From assembly GCA_017654735.1 (NCBI GenBank), contig JADPYG010000088.1, positions 3,038,001 to 3,102,000 of the forward strand: DNA of 64,000 bases, in the 5' to 3' direction. How positions within the stretch are numbered: the first letter of the stretch is position 1; every line of letters starts with the position of its first letter. This document shows positions 33,737 through 47,458 of this stretch, piece by piece. The position numbers and the translations under genes were made by a program. The notes beneath the pieces are model-generated. The model searched no databases. It saw only the letters and a list, made by a program, of their open reading frames with translations, and was not told the origin of the DNA. The stretch comes from Vishniacozyma victoriae (Eukaryota > Basidiomycota > Tremellomycetes > Tremellales > Bulleribasidiaceae).

Positions 33737-36541
33737 TCAGTCCAGCCCTACCCCTCCGCCCCCATCCCCTATGCTCGATTCAACCGACTTCCTCAGCGCA
33801 GCAGATCGTTGATCAACGTGATCCAAAATCCTCATCAATTCCACCCCTTCTTCCCTAGGAGATTTTCCCTCCCTATGCCCATTCCCTTGAAGTATCGATC
33901 GTATAGCTTCATTCAAATCCCCTTCCCCTCCATTCCTCTTGAATCGCCTCAATGTCGATTCGGAAGACGGTCTCCAAGCGACATAGGTGTAAACATTACT
34001 AGCCAACAGCACGAGAACGAGTAAACCGAGTATAACAACCTTGCTCCCTTCATCACCTAGATTCAAAAGGTCCGAAATAGATTTGATAGCAGTCCAAACA
34101 CCCCCGAAAATCCCTTTAATACCCGAAAGTACAGAATCGAGAGCTCCTTGTAAGGCGGAATAATCTTGATTCTGGCGATTCTTGCGTGTTTGAGCAGCGT
34201 ATTTCTCTGCATCACTCAATTTCTGGTTCTCCGCTTCGACTTCGTCGAGATCGGCTGCTGTTCCCTCGGGGAAGAATTCGGTGGGGTGGGATTTCATATG
34301 GGCTCGCATACCTTTATCGAGGTCGTTGTGGTATTGCTTCTGTCCTTCTATTGCGGACTTATCAATGATTCCTATGAGTGAGCTAATTTCCATTCAGTCA
34401 GAGAGTGGACTCACCCTTGACCCAGGATTTGCCAGTCCAGTCGACTTGGGTAGTGACCAAGACCTTGGTACTACTTCCTCCAGCCCACGTCAAACAAGTC
34501 TTGGTCTTTACACTGAAAACACCTCCACTAGGTACATCCGGCGTCCTGGTAGTGGTAAGCATAACGATATAATCATCGTAATCGCAATGAACCTGTTCGT
34601 CGATGATATGACATTTAGTCTGTTTGGGGCCAATCGATCCGTTGAGCGGCTTGATATACGATGTACCCCTTGTTAAGGTTTTGGTTTCTTCGGAAGGTTT
34701 CCAGTCAGATTGCTCGATATCTGATATCAGCACTTGTTTACCGATGGTAGTGCTCACTCACCCTTCAACTTTTGATCTTCACTCATGAACTCCTTGAGCC
34801 AACCGGAATTGAACATCAAGTTATATACCTTCTCTGGAGTCGACGGGAAGGTGGTCGATAGAGCAGTTTCGGTGAAATGTTTCCCTTCTTTCCCACATGC
34901 ACATTCAGTCTTGGCGTGACCTTTCCCCACCCCGCCGGATACCAAGGCAGCATCAACCCCCGCATCAGATGGTGCGCGAGATCGAGTCCTATCGCCCGAA
35001 GTGGATGACATGACTGCGTTGGGGTTACATAATCGCCAGATATTCATCATGACGTCGAATGTCGTGTCGCGCGAGATGAATGATGCAAATGTGTACTGCC
35101 AGTTAGCTTTACCTTTGTGAAAGAGAGGAAACTTACATCCTTCTTGGGTGTAGAAATACTGATGGCATTGGGAATGACCAGAGCCGTCATTCTCTTTTCG
35201 ATCGTCTTGATCTCGCTGAATGGTAGTACGATCTGGGAGTCAGTGAACCTCTTGAGTCATGTAGATGTTTGCTTACGTCGGTGATCCAGCCAAAGATATT
35301 GGCGTGGAAACAGATATGGTTCTCCGAGACATACAATCGTCCTTGTACCAGGATATCCTTTGACAGCGCACATCCGTAATCTACCATCAGCTTCTGATCC
35401 AATCCGTATAACAACAGAGCTCACCCGTAATGAGGTAATCCCCCTCGTCAATCCTCGGGAACATCTGATGAAACTCGGCATTTCGTCGATTACTTGCAAC
35501 CGCAAATCCAGTCACTGGAAGACCAGACTCGTGTTCACTATCAAAATCCTCATCGTCATCGTCTTCATCATCATCAAATTCAAGAGCGGCATCACTTCCT
35601 TCACCATCCGGTCGATGACTGCTTTTTAGGTATGGGTTCCTCTTCGATCCTCGCCTTGACGATGGAGCTGATTTATTTGATCCGTGCCCCAGAATAGGCT
35701 CGCCATCCGGATGATGGGCATGTCCATGAGCTAATGCTAAACCACCTTTGGCCAAGGCGGCAGCGATTCCATTCTTTGACGAAGCAGACATCCGTCTTGA
35801 CTTCTTAAACTTCTTTGCATCTGGCGGTTTGAGGGATGATGTCTTGCCGAATGCTGAACCCGATTTAACGGGTCTGAGGTCGTTGGACATGGTCGAGCCT
35901 GAGCGGTCGCGTCCGTTGATCTGGACTTGGGCCGAGACTACGGACGCAGCATCGAGTGGTACTGACATTGAGCTTCCGGTTCGGCTTCCGTTTCGACTTG
36001 GAAAACTAGGGCGAGGGAGCGGATCGTCTTCGTGGGACTAGAGTATCAGGATCATTGCGATGATATAAGGTGACATGAGACCTACCTCGTGTAATGTTCC
36101 AACGCCAAGACCTATTCTTTCCTGAGAAGGCTTCCTCCTGATGTCCAAGTGGGATGCTCTATTCTGAGAATGAGGTGAACTTCCAAAACTAACAGGACTA
36201 CTAGCTCCGTCTTCTTGAATCGTCAACTTGGGGGTTCCCAAAGCAGGTAGAGTGAATCCTCGAGGTCGTGTGTCGGGTGTAAGGTTGCCTTGCTCGTCGA
36301 ATTCTTCTACGAAATGACTTCCGGTACCGTTGCCACTCTGTGTATGGTTCGATGGTGTCGAGGTAGTACGTGTTCGTAGAGCAGTGGGGCTTTCTTCAAT
36401 GTAATCCGAGTTGGGTAGACCAGTAAATGGTGATACGGATCGACGCGACTTGTTGGGTGAAGGTGTATATGAATCGTCTACAATCTCGACTTTAGGTTGG
36501 GAAGGTGATTTCTTGAATCGTGAAAGGATAGAAGGGGGCAT
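33737..36541 (-). CDS. GRAM-VASt sterol-transfer protein (LAM/Ltc family)
   Basis: It starts MPPSILSRFKKSPSQPKVEI at 36541. The first 300 residues are disordered, with an acidic run DDDEDDDDEDFDSEHES. The GRAM domain follows (NAEFHQMFPRIDEGDYLI, ILVQGRLYVSENHICFHANI, FGWITDIVLPFSEI). Then comes a VASt (StART-like) domain with FPSTPEKVYNLMFNSGWLKE, RGTSYIKPLNGSIGPKQTK and CLTWAGGSSTKVLVTTQVD. A single transmembrane helix, VVILGLLVLVLLASNVYTYV, lies near the C-terminus, followed by a short luminal tail. LAM proteins sit at ER contact sites with the plasma membrane or mitochondria and move sterols. The architecture is complete and in the usual order. Confidence 0.92.
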
Positions 36542-37294
36542 TGATAAATTGGTATGCTAGTTGTATCGTTGCTGCATGCTATTTGAACAGAGTATAGGTG
36601 TAGAAAGGTAAAGTGAATCAGGGAGGTAGTTACTCGGACAGAGTGGGTGAAAGTGAAAGGGTATAAATGTGCCTTGCTTAACCTGACGTCAGTCGTGTAT
36701 GGCTTCTTCCTTCCCTCATACCTCCAATTATCACGGAAACAGCTTACTAAGAGCTAGAACAGGCAAAGAACAATGCTGAGTTCCTGCATGATAGGCTTGC
36801 GGACAGAGACAAAGGAGGCGGTAGGTTACATGCAGACTGCGGTTCCAGGTCAAGGGGTATTCGTCGTGTCCAGTCCTATTTTATCACGATCACCGTTTCT
36901 CGAGCACGACAGGGAGATAGTAATCACTGCTTAAAGACAGAGTAGAAACCAAGACATGCATACAAAGATATAGACTGCCATGTGACCCCCCACCTCATCA
37001 AGCTAGATTTACACCCAACTCTCCCGGCGGGCCAAAGAGGCATCCTTAAATTTCGATCTGAGATAATCACTACTCCACGAATGAAGTCCACGACTGTCGA
37101 CCCTTATCATTTTACAATAACAAGAGGGTCGTGGAGGATCTCTGTGTTTAAAAAAAGATAAAGAGCAAGAGAACAGGAAAGGAGCAGGTTTTGTATACTC
37201 ATCCAGTATGACGTGGCTTTTTGGTAACAGAGATTTCCGTTGATCATTGCTCAAGTGCAACTCACTGCTAACTACTCTACTCAAATCAACTAAG
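36542..37294. promoter_or_regulatory. divergent promoter region, LAM gene and ELP3
   Basis: This 753-base region separates the divergently transcribed sterol-transfer gene and ELP3. It contains a 188-codon chance frame on the minus strand with no recognisable domain. No RNA gene was recognised. Confidence 0.45.
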
Positions 37295-39543
<2,249 letters not shown>

Positions 39544-39754
39544 ACCCAGTCTCTTCGGCGCTTTGTGGGTAGTTCGCGATTTGCTTGTACTATCTATCAT
39601 TCGATGTATGTATACTACTGCTTATTTATTCCAAATTTTGCATAGCGAGCGACACTGGATTCAATTATACAGCTATTACCTTCCTTTCCCCTGTTATTCT
39701 TGTTCCGCTTTCCCGTCCATCTACTTGATCCTTTCTAGACACTTCCTAACATGA

Positions 39755-42400
39755 CTAGTAGTAAACCGGCTCGGCAAGATACTTGCCTGTCGTAACACCC
39801 TTTTTAATCTCCTCAAACTTCCATTTATCACCCTCAAGTTCCCCAGCTACCACTTCCAACCCAAGGCCACTAACAAGACTTCCCTCCATTGCCCAACTAG
39901 CTTGAACACCCAACGTACTCATTGCCTCTCCAGGTTCAGTCGTAAACCTAGCAATTAATTTCCCAGCATCCTGAACCTGATCCAAATTCCAAGTAAGCCT
40001 CCTTGAACTAGGTGACCAAACTCCACCAAGGGGTTTCGTTTGGACATTCGATACAGATGGACCGGGGTTGAATGCGGCTATTAAAGAGACGTTTTGAAGT
40101 GTGGTGGGAGAAGGGGATTTGTAGTTGAGGATCATCCTTGTTTCACCATCTTTACAGCTGAATGCAGGTTCCAAAACTAGTGGAATGACTGAATCTTCTT
40201 TACCAGGTTGGACGTGGACTTGATATCGGAATAATAATGTTCCTTTTGCTCCGTTTGCTTTAGAGGCGTTGGCGAGTACTTCAGAGTTTAAGAAATATTC
40301 TCCTGGTTTATCAGGTACTTGAGCCAAGTACGCTGGGTTGGGAGCGATCTTTTCAAGCGACTCGAATGCGTTTAGGCGAATGTGGATCGGACCGGATTGG
40401 GCATTGATATCGGTTGATCGGAGTGATAGATGGATTTCACCGCTTACTTGGACTCTTGAGATAGTACCAGCCTTCATGATAACGTTGACGGTTTCGGTCA
40501 AACTTGCCCTCAATCCAGGATCGGTAGAGGTGGCCATTGTAGATTGAGACAATCCACCGGCGGTAGCTACTGATGGCGAATCAAAGGGATTGTTGGAAGT
40601 GACTGATGAAGTTGATGATTGGCGAGTTACAATTGGAGGTGCTTCCCTAATTCCGTTACCGTTACCGTTGGATTGACCGAAAGGCGATCCTAATCCTGTA
40701 CTGGTTTGTGGCGAAGTTCCGGGTGATCCACCGAATTGGCTCAAATCACCACCAAGTCCACCAGGAGCAAACATTGTATTCCTAACATCCCGTCTTCCTC
40801 TGGCGACAGTACCCCGTCGTGTAGGTTGGGTAGGAGCAAGCTGTAAGGTCTGTTGCATTTTAGCCAAGGCAGCTTGTCGTTCTTCCTCCGTCTCTTCGAT
40901 TGGAGCTGGTGCTAGAGCGAGGTTGAGTTTAGGCGCTTGAGAACCAGTGGGCGAAGAGAGATTCTCGGTCGATCCAGCTGGGGATTCTGATAGGTTCTGA
41001 GAGAAACCGGTACTTTGCCTAGGCTTTGGTGCACCGGCAGCCATGACGGGAGTGGACGAGATCGGGGCTGGGAGGTCGTCGTTAGGTTCTTCCCATAGTG
41101 CCCGATGTCGATCAGGTGGTGGGACCGAGAATCCATCAGCGTCAAGAATCGTAGACTACTCGTCAGCTACAGCCAAACATCAAGGGAATTTGAGCTTACG
41201 GGTAAAGCAGGAGCTTGACTAGAAACAGGAGTAGTACCGACCCTTCCCTCATCCTCCCCAATCACATCAAACGCATCCCGATCACTCCTGGTAGAAGCAG
41301 CTACACTACCGCTTCTTCCTCTATGACTATCCTTCCTTCCGCCGGCCAATGTGCCTTTTCGGCCGAGCATGGATTTCAAGCCTGAGAATCCGGTTCCTTG
41401 GGTTGGAGTGTTGACTGTGTTTGAAGAACCGTTAGTGCGCGCTTGTGGGCGGGGTGAAAAGTCGGATGGGTTGGATGCGGCTGAAGATAATCGCCTGTCT
41501 GATCGAGCTGTTTGTTAGCTATCTTCCGAAGCGGCAGTGGGAGCTTACGAGTGGTATTAGCACTTTGGCTGGGCAAAGTGGGGAATCTATTCCCTCCACC
41601 ACCTCCTCCACCCAACTTCCTACCCACGGACAAGACCTCATCACTCGTCTCCCACCCAAGTAGACCAGCAACATTACTCTCCGCCCGCTGAGCTGCCCGA
41701 CTGGCAATATCCCCTTTAACAGTCCCAAACCTAACAATAACTTCTTTCAATCCTTTCAACCTCTCCTCCTCAAGCCGCTGATACGTCTTGTAATAATCTG
41801 GCGAAATGATTGATAGTGTTCTAGTGATTTGATCTATCTCGTTTTGGAGTACATCTGCTTTGGAGGATTTAGATTTCGAAGATGCCTTGTCTAGTTTTGT
41901 AGCTGTTTTCTCGTAATCTTTTAATGTCTTGTCTAGGGCATTCTCTTGATCGTGAATTTTTCGCCATTCTGGGATCTTGTTGGGTAGTTCACGGACTGGG
42001 TGCTCGAAATCGGATTTCAGCATCTGGGAAAGGTTCGAGTGAGAAGACGACGTCTGCCCGTTAGCCCGTACCCCTAGTCCCAGCTCTTAGGGTTTTCAAT
42101 GGTACTCACCTCGACTAGATCAGTCACGACGATATCCCACAGCTTAGCCTCCCCACCAGACTTGTCCCACTCAACACCAGATTTCCCATTCAATCCACCC
42201 CCCTCGGCGGTCTTTGCTAATTTAGCAAGACTCTCTGCGTACTGAGTTTCAATAGCTGCCCTCTGTTTGAACAACTCTGACAATGCAGAGACGTGTGTGG
42301 TGGATGCTTGAAGTCTACGTTTTAGAGTGTCGAATAGAGGTTTCGGGGATGTGGCCTGGAATGACTGGACCCAGGCATCGTCCGGTAATGCGTCTGACAT
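39755..42400 (-). CDS. SYP1: F-BAR muniscin, Syp1/FCHo-like endocytic adaptor
   Basis: It starts MSDALPDDAWVQSFQATSPK at 42400. The N-terminal F-BAR domain follows (PLFDTLKRRLQASTTHVSAL, IETQYAESLAKLAKTAEGG, RELPNKIPEWRKIHDQENAL and a KTLKDYEKTATKLDKAS coiled coil). A Ser/Pro-rich linker has RKLGGGGGGGNRF. The C-terminal mu-homology domain contains ETVNVIMKAGTISRVQVSGE, IHLSLRSTDINAQSGPIHIR, LLFRYQVHVQPGKEDSVIPL, VLEPAFSCKDGETRMILNYK and WNLDQVQDAGKLIARF. It ends YLAEPVYY at 39755. Muniscins bend the plasma membrane and recruit cargo early in clathrin endocytosis. It shares a divergent promoter with YKT6. Confidence 0.9.
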
Positions 42401-42817
42401 GGTGGTTTGTGTGGGCCGGTGATCCTTTGTTGTACTAGATATAAATCGGGCTGATTCCTGGTATAGTCTCTATGCGGGTAAGAGTCTAGAGCTGAACTGC
42501 TATAATGTATATGTATATATGTATTGAGTGAAGAGTAAACAGCAGTCACCCATTCCATCCCCCGGATGAGCTACGAGGACATAGATCTATATACAGGAAT
42601 TACTTAATGCGGCAATTACTGTTGTGTATCTAGGGATGACGCATAGGGTTCCACATCTTACTCTCTATCTATACTATTACTATCTACTACTCAGTCTCTT
42701 CAGCAACCAACCTGCCCTTGTACCCAGCAGCAACAGCATTAAAACACAGAATCCAGCCGGGAAGAAACAAGGAATATCTTATCCAAGAAGACCCCAGAAA
42801 CCAACTAAAACAACACA
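42401..42817. promoter_or_regulatory. divergent promoter region, SYP1 and YKT6
   Basis: This 417-base gap separates the divergently transcribed SYP1-like and YKT6 genes, both in membrane traffic. It contains CT-rich runs on the plus strand before the YKT6 ATG. No other gene is seen. Confidence 0.45.
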
Positions 42818-43684
42818 ATGAAAGTCTACTCCATCTCCCTACTCTCCGTCAACCAGGCCGCATCCCCTCCTCAGGCTACAGCTCTCGGCGGAGCACAAGA
42901 TCTAAGCTCTTTTTCATTCTATCAACGAGGATCCGTAGGAGAGTTCATGACTTTCTTCACAAAGGTAATTTCATATTTCGTATTCAATAGTCCAGCTAAA
43001 TGGTAGACTGTCGCCGAACGAACACCTGCCAACCAGCCTTCTTCGGTCGAGGAGAACAACTACAAAGCTCATGTGTTCTGTACTTCCGGTCGTGCAGGTG
43101 GACTTGGTCTTGCCGGTATGCTTCTCTATTCATATCATTGATATCAGCTGACAGACAGCGGTCATGATTACCGATCTCGAGTACCCTTACCGACCCGCAT
43201 TCTCTCTCCTAACCAAGATCCTAGATGAACATCAACCACTCTTATCCCAACTCCCTCCTCCCAACTCGGCAGCTTCAGCCGCTGCGAACGCTTTTGGAGG
43301 ATCCAACCCTTCCACAGCGGCTGCTGGGGGATTGCCACCTGCTCAAAAGGGTAAATTGGAGGGAACTTTGGCTCAGTACTTGACAAAGTACCAGGACCCA
43401 AAGCAGGCCGATACAATCATGAAGGTTCAGAAGGAGTTGGATGAGACAAAGATTGTCCTAGTATGTTACTTGATTGTTATGTAGGGTGGAACTGACGATA
43501 TAGCACAAGACGATCGAGTCTGTTTTGGAGAGGGGAGAAAAGTTGGACAACCTAGTCGAGAGATCGAATGCACTATCGGCACAATCAAAGATGTTCTACA
43601 AGACCGCCAAGAAGGTAAGCTTTTCCGGTGTATATTTTGGATAAGCTGACAAATAAGCAAAACTCTTGTTGTGTCATCATGTAG
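42818..43684 (+). CDS. YKT6: R-SNARE Ykt6
   Basis: It starts [19 protein letters not shown] at 42818. The N-terminal longin domain includes [40 protein letters not shown] and [20 protein letters not shown]. The R-SNARE helix follows ([60 protein letters not shown]). The protein ends NSCCVIM: the last four residues form a CaaX farnesylation box with a palmitoylatable Cys just before it, so no transmembrane helix is needed. Ykt6 works in ER-Golgi, endosome, vacuole and autophagosome fusion. An Ala/Ser/Gly-rich stretch of about 30 residues (around 118-148) sits between longin and SNARE parts and is longer than in yeast. Confidence 0.95.
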
Positions 43685-44031
43685 ATAATGTAGCATGTCT
43701 TGGAGTGATCTGTAATCGCCGTGTTTAATATGCTTTATGCAGCTATGAGTGATTCGAAACCTTGGCATACCTGGTGGTTCACGGTTGACTGTGTTCTGCT
43801 TGACGCGTCAACTCGAGTCTTGATTTTACTTTGATGTCCACCTTCATCTTATCCATATGCTTTATCCAAATTCATATCAATCATAAAGATCTCTTGAGAT
43901 GTCTCGTCGGGGTATGTCGACCTCTACACATCAGAGCTAATGGATAGATGAGATACTGTATATAAGTGATGGCGATGATGATACACATGAAATATCATTC
44001 GTTGGTTCGTCCAACTTATCACGGACTATCA
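43685..44031. other. intergenic, YKT6 3' flank and EME1 5' flank
   Basis: This 347-base gap has no gene or RNA that I can support. Some short minus-strand open frames overlap the end of YKT6 and look random. Confidence 0.4.
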
Positions 44032-45864
44032 ATGCCATTCGGTCAGTTTGCCATCATGGATAAAGGGTCAAGCTCATCATCAGATCAGCACCAATAGTCT
44101 TGTCCGATGACGAGCCGGAAAGTGGTCCATCATCATATCAAGATGAAGACGAACCAATGTCCGGCTTACCAGATATCTTGGATCTCTTACGTTCAGACCC
44201 TCCAGAATTTGAGACTTCAAGATCAAGATCAAGTAAAGTCAAACTCAAAGTCAAGGTCGATAGAAAGGGAAAAGGGAAGGAGAAAGCTGTCTTGGACATA
44301 CATGAAGTGGAAGGGGTTAGGAAGAGACCGAGGAGTCGATCACCCGACGCGTCGGTTGGGATGGGGAATCATTACCTCGTCGAGGGCTTATCTAAGAGGG
44401 TGGAAGGCAGGAAGAGGGCTCGCTCGCCTGTATCAGTGAGTACTTTATTAGTGCAGGACTGATTAAAGCTGGACGATGTCTCTCCTCAGAAGAGGGACAG
44501 ATTGGATAAGGTGTCTAATGTCGACAAAGAAATGTCCAAGGCGGAAAAGGAGACCTTGAAAGCAGAGGAGAAGAAACGCAAGCAATTGGAAAAGGATAAA
44601 GCCAAGGTGAGCTTCCGTAACCAATGATAAGCTGATAGGAAGGCAGACAAGGAAGCCGAGAAATCATTTCAACGTAAATTGACCGACGCAAATCGGTTGC
44701 GTACTTCAAAGAATGACACCCTCCGCGAAATCCACCTCTACCTCTCTGCCGACCTCGAACAACCTTCTTCCGCTATCGCTGGCGCCCTTCCCGAAATTAC
44801 TCATCGAATCACTGATAATCTATCTGAACTCCATTTTCTACCCGAACACGAATCACCTCTACCAGGAATCATCCGATTCAAACGACATGTAAAATCTCGA
44901 TATGATCATACCCGTAAAGCCTGGATTCCACTAGACGACCCAAAATGGGAATGGGAAGGGACTGTCCTAGTAATCATTACCGCTGATGAATGTGTGGATA
45001 TGATACATACCAAAGGATTGAGGGAATGGGCAAGCGACGTGAGATTAGCAATGGGGATGAAGGAGAATGATCAGTTGATGATCATGATTAAAGGGTTGGG
45101 GAAGTATTATAGTAAACTCAAGACTGCGCAGAATAAGGAATATACAGCTGCTGCCAGGGCCGGAGTTGCGGGCAAGGATGTCGGTGGTCTAAGTGGGGCG
45201 ACAGGTGGGAAGTTGGACAGGGAACAGATCGATATGGAATTGTTGAGGCTCGAGATGGAGAATGGGGCCTTTCTCGTTCATGGTAGGTCCGCCCGTGTCT
45301 CGCTTACAGTACTGATGACTAGTTGAAAAGACGGAAGACGTCGAAGACTGGATATTCAATCTAGCAGGTGATATCGCCATCCGACCCGTAAGTCCCAAGC
45401 ATTCCCAAAATCATTAACACTGCCTGATGCCATAGTACAAACTCCTATCCAAATCCCACCTGTCCTTCTGCGCAACAGACGGGATCAAGAAAGGTCAGAC
45501 CCCTGGGGACGTCTTCGAATTGATGCTCCAAGAAGTCCAAGGAGTCACGCCCTCAGCAGCAGCTGGGATCCGCACCGATTTCACTAGTTTCAAAGTATTA
45601 ATGGATGCGTACGAGAAAGCGGAGAGGAAAGGCAGGGAGAGGGCTGAGTTGATGTTGCAAGATTGCGAAGTGGGTCCCATACTCATTTTGGTGAGGTGGA
45701 GCTGATTGTAGATCAAGAATTTGAGGAATGGGACGGCTAGTGGGAGGAGGTTAGGTAAAGTGAGCTTCATTTCCTGTGCTAGACGAATATAAGCTGATTG
45801 TTAGGCGGTTTCAAAGAAGGTTTATAACGTTTTCAGGGGTCAGGACAGTCTTGCTCTTGTTTAG
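44032..45864 (+). CDS. EME1: EME1/Mms4 subunit of the MUS81 structure-specific endonuclease
   Basis: The start is placed at 44032. ATG CCA TTC G joins across a 56-nt intron (44041-44096, GTCAGT...CCAATAG) to give MPFVLSDDEPESGPSS. The N-terminus is acidic, then basic (KVKLKVKVDRKGKGKEKA). A coiled coil (AEKETLKAEEKKRKQLEKDK) precedes the ERCC4-type domain: NDTLREIHLYLSADLEQPSS, WEWEGTVLVIITADECVDM, NDQLMIMIKGLGKYYSKLK and VEDWIFNLAGDIAIRPYKLL. The tail has FELMLQEVQGVTPSAAAGIR, as in EME1. The catalytic ERKxxxD motif of MUS81 is absent, as expected for the non-catalytic partner. The complex cuts 3' flaps and Holliday-type junctions in the nucleus. Confidence 0.88.
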
Positions 45865-45985
45865 CGATCCATCTTCAGTCTTTCATTCCTTGTAGGGATC
45901 CATCAGCCTGTTGTATTTTCTAAACATATCATATCATACAATAATGCATCAATCATGACAAGAAGACAAGCATCTCCAGGCCTAG

Positions 45986-47287
45986 CTAGACCTTTGTCTT
46001 TTTCTTCTTTGGCGTCTCTCCATCCCCTTTCTCACTCTTTCGCCTCTTCTTCTTCTCCACTGGCGCACTCTCCACCTCTACCTCAACACCTTCCCTAGTC
46101 GCTGGAACGTCCACCACACCCCCTGGACCGGGTGTATCAAACCCAACAGTTTTATTCCTAAATTTGAGTAGGTGGGTGGGTTGGACCCTTTTTACGGGTG
46201 TTGGGATTGAGATAGCTGGTGTTCGGCCTGTTGAGAGGAATGAGGGGATTTGAGTTGTTGATGTGGAGTTGGCGGATGGTTCGGCTGTTATTGATTGATC
46301 GGGTTCGAGGATTAGGTGTCGGGTGAATTGTTTTGGTGCTGTTTGTTAGTTGTGCCCCTGTGCCGATACGGAGCTGAACTGGGAAGGGCATGCGTTGAGT
46401 CGTGTTAAGACGGAGTTGGGAAATGAATATTGCACAGAGGGAAAGGGAGGGGTATGGTGAAAAGAAGAGACATGACTCACCAGCATAAAGCTTTCCCTTT
46501 CTACTAAACCTAGGAACCATCAGAGTCATCCCTTCCATCTCCTCCCCTCCCTCCCGCCTCAAATCATCTTGATCAAGGGTATCAACATCCATCCTCATAA
46601 TATCAGCAGCACTAGGTCCAGCATTGATGACCCTTCCTTCGGAATTAACAGCTTGGCGGACTTTATGAGTCTGGCCTGCTGTTACTAGGTTGTAGGTCTT
46701 TGAGCGGGCTTGTAATGTTCCTAGGGTAGATGAGGAGGAGGATGGGCGGGAGATTTTGAGGGATGATAGGTGTTTTGTTTTAAGCTGTCTGTCAGTTTTT
46801 GCGCATCACCATACTTGGGCTGCTTTGCGAAATGGAGAAAGCTTACATCGGCTGGAACCCTGATTGCCCATAATTCAACATTCGGTTTAGAGGCTATAGC
46901 ATCCCATTCGAATGGAGAGTCGGTATATTTGGTGTCGACATTGACAGGTGCCATTCCATTAGGTGGTTGATACTTTCTAACTAATCAGCCTTCTTTCTCC
47001 TCTATCTGGTAAGTGGTGGAGACATACGGCCAAGCGGAACCTGATTGCTTTGAATTCCCATTCGTCTGAGTCGTAGACTTTTGCTTAGGTTGTATATCCT
47101 CTAAATCCTCATCCGAGTCCTCTGGTTCTAACGAGGATGAATCGTCATCTCCCTGATCTCTTGATTCTAAATCATCATCCGATTCGACATTCTCATTCGA
47201 GAGATTCTTCGCCGCAGCAACGGCCGGTACTACCGCTTTGGCTACTTTGGGAGTCTTTGACTTTGATGGGCCTGCTTTGGAAGACAT
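45986..47287 (-). CDS. RPA34: RNA polymerase I subunit RPA34.5-like
   Basis: It starts MSSKAGPSKSKTPKVAKAVV at 47287. Then comes an acidic stretch with ESDDDLESRDQGDDDSSSLE. Two introns join to KYQPPNGMAPVNVDTKYTDS, PFEWDAIASKPNVELWAIRV and PADLKTKHLSSLKISRP. This short beta-rich block, NVELWAIRVPADLK, is the dimerisation region typical of A34.5/CAST subunits. GMTLMVPRFSRKGKLYAAPK follows, and the tail is strongly basic (KKKRRKSEKGDGETPKKKKT), typical of the family. A34.5 pairs with A49 and supports initiation and elongation by RNA polymerase I in the nucleolus. Identification rests on architecture and weak motif similarity. Confidence 0.72.
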
Positions 47288-47458
47288 TGTACCCTTATGT
47301 ATAGGTTGAGTGACACCCTCTTTGAATGGTATAAATGCTGAAATTCTTGATTTGACGGAATCAGATACAATGTGGGGTAAAACGCGGGGGAGAAGTCAGA
47401 GATTCAACGCGACTAAGAGTTAGCTGAAACTCACTATTACTCCCTACTTATACCTACA

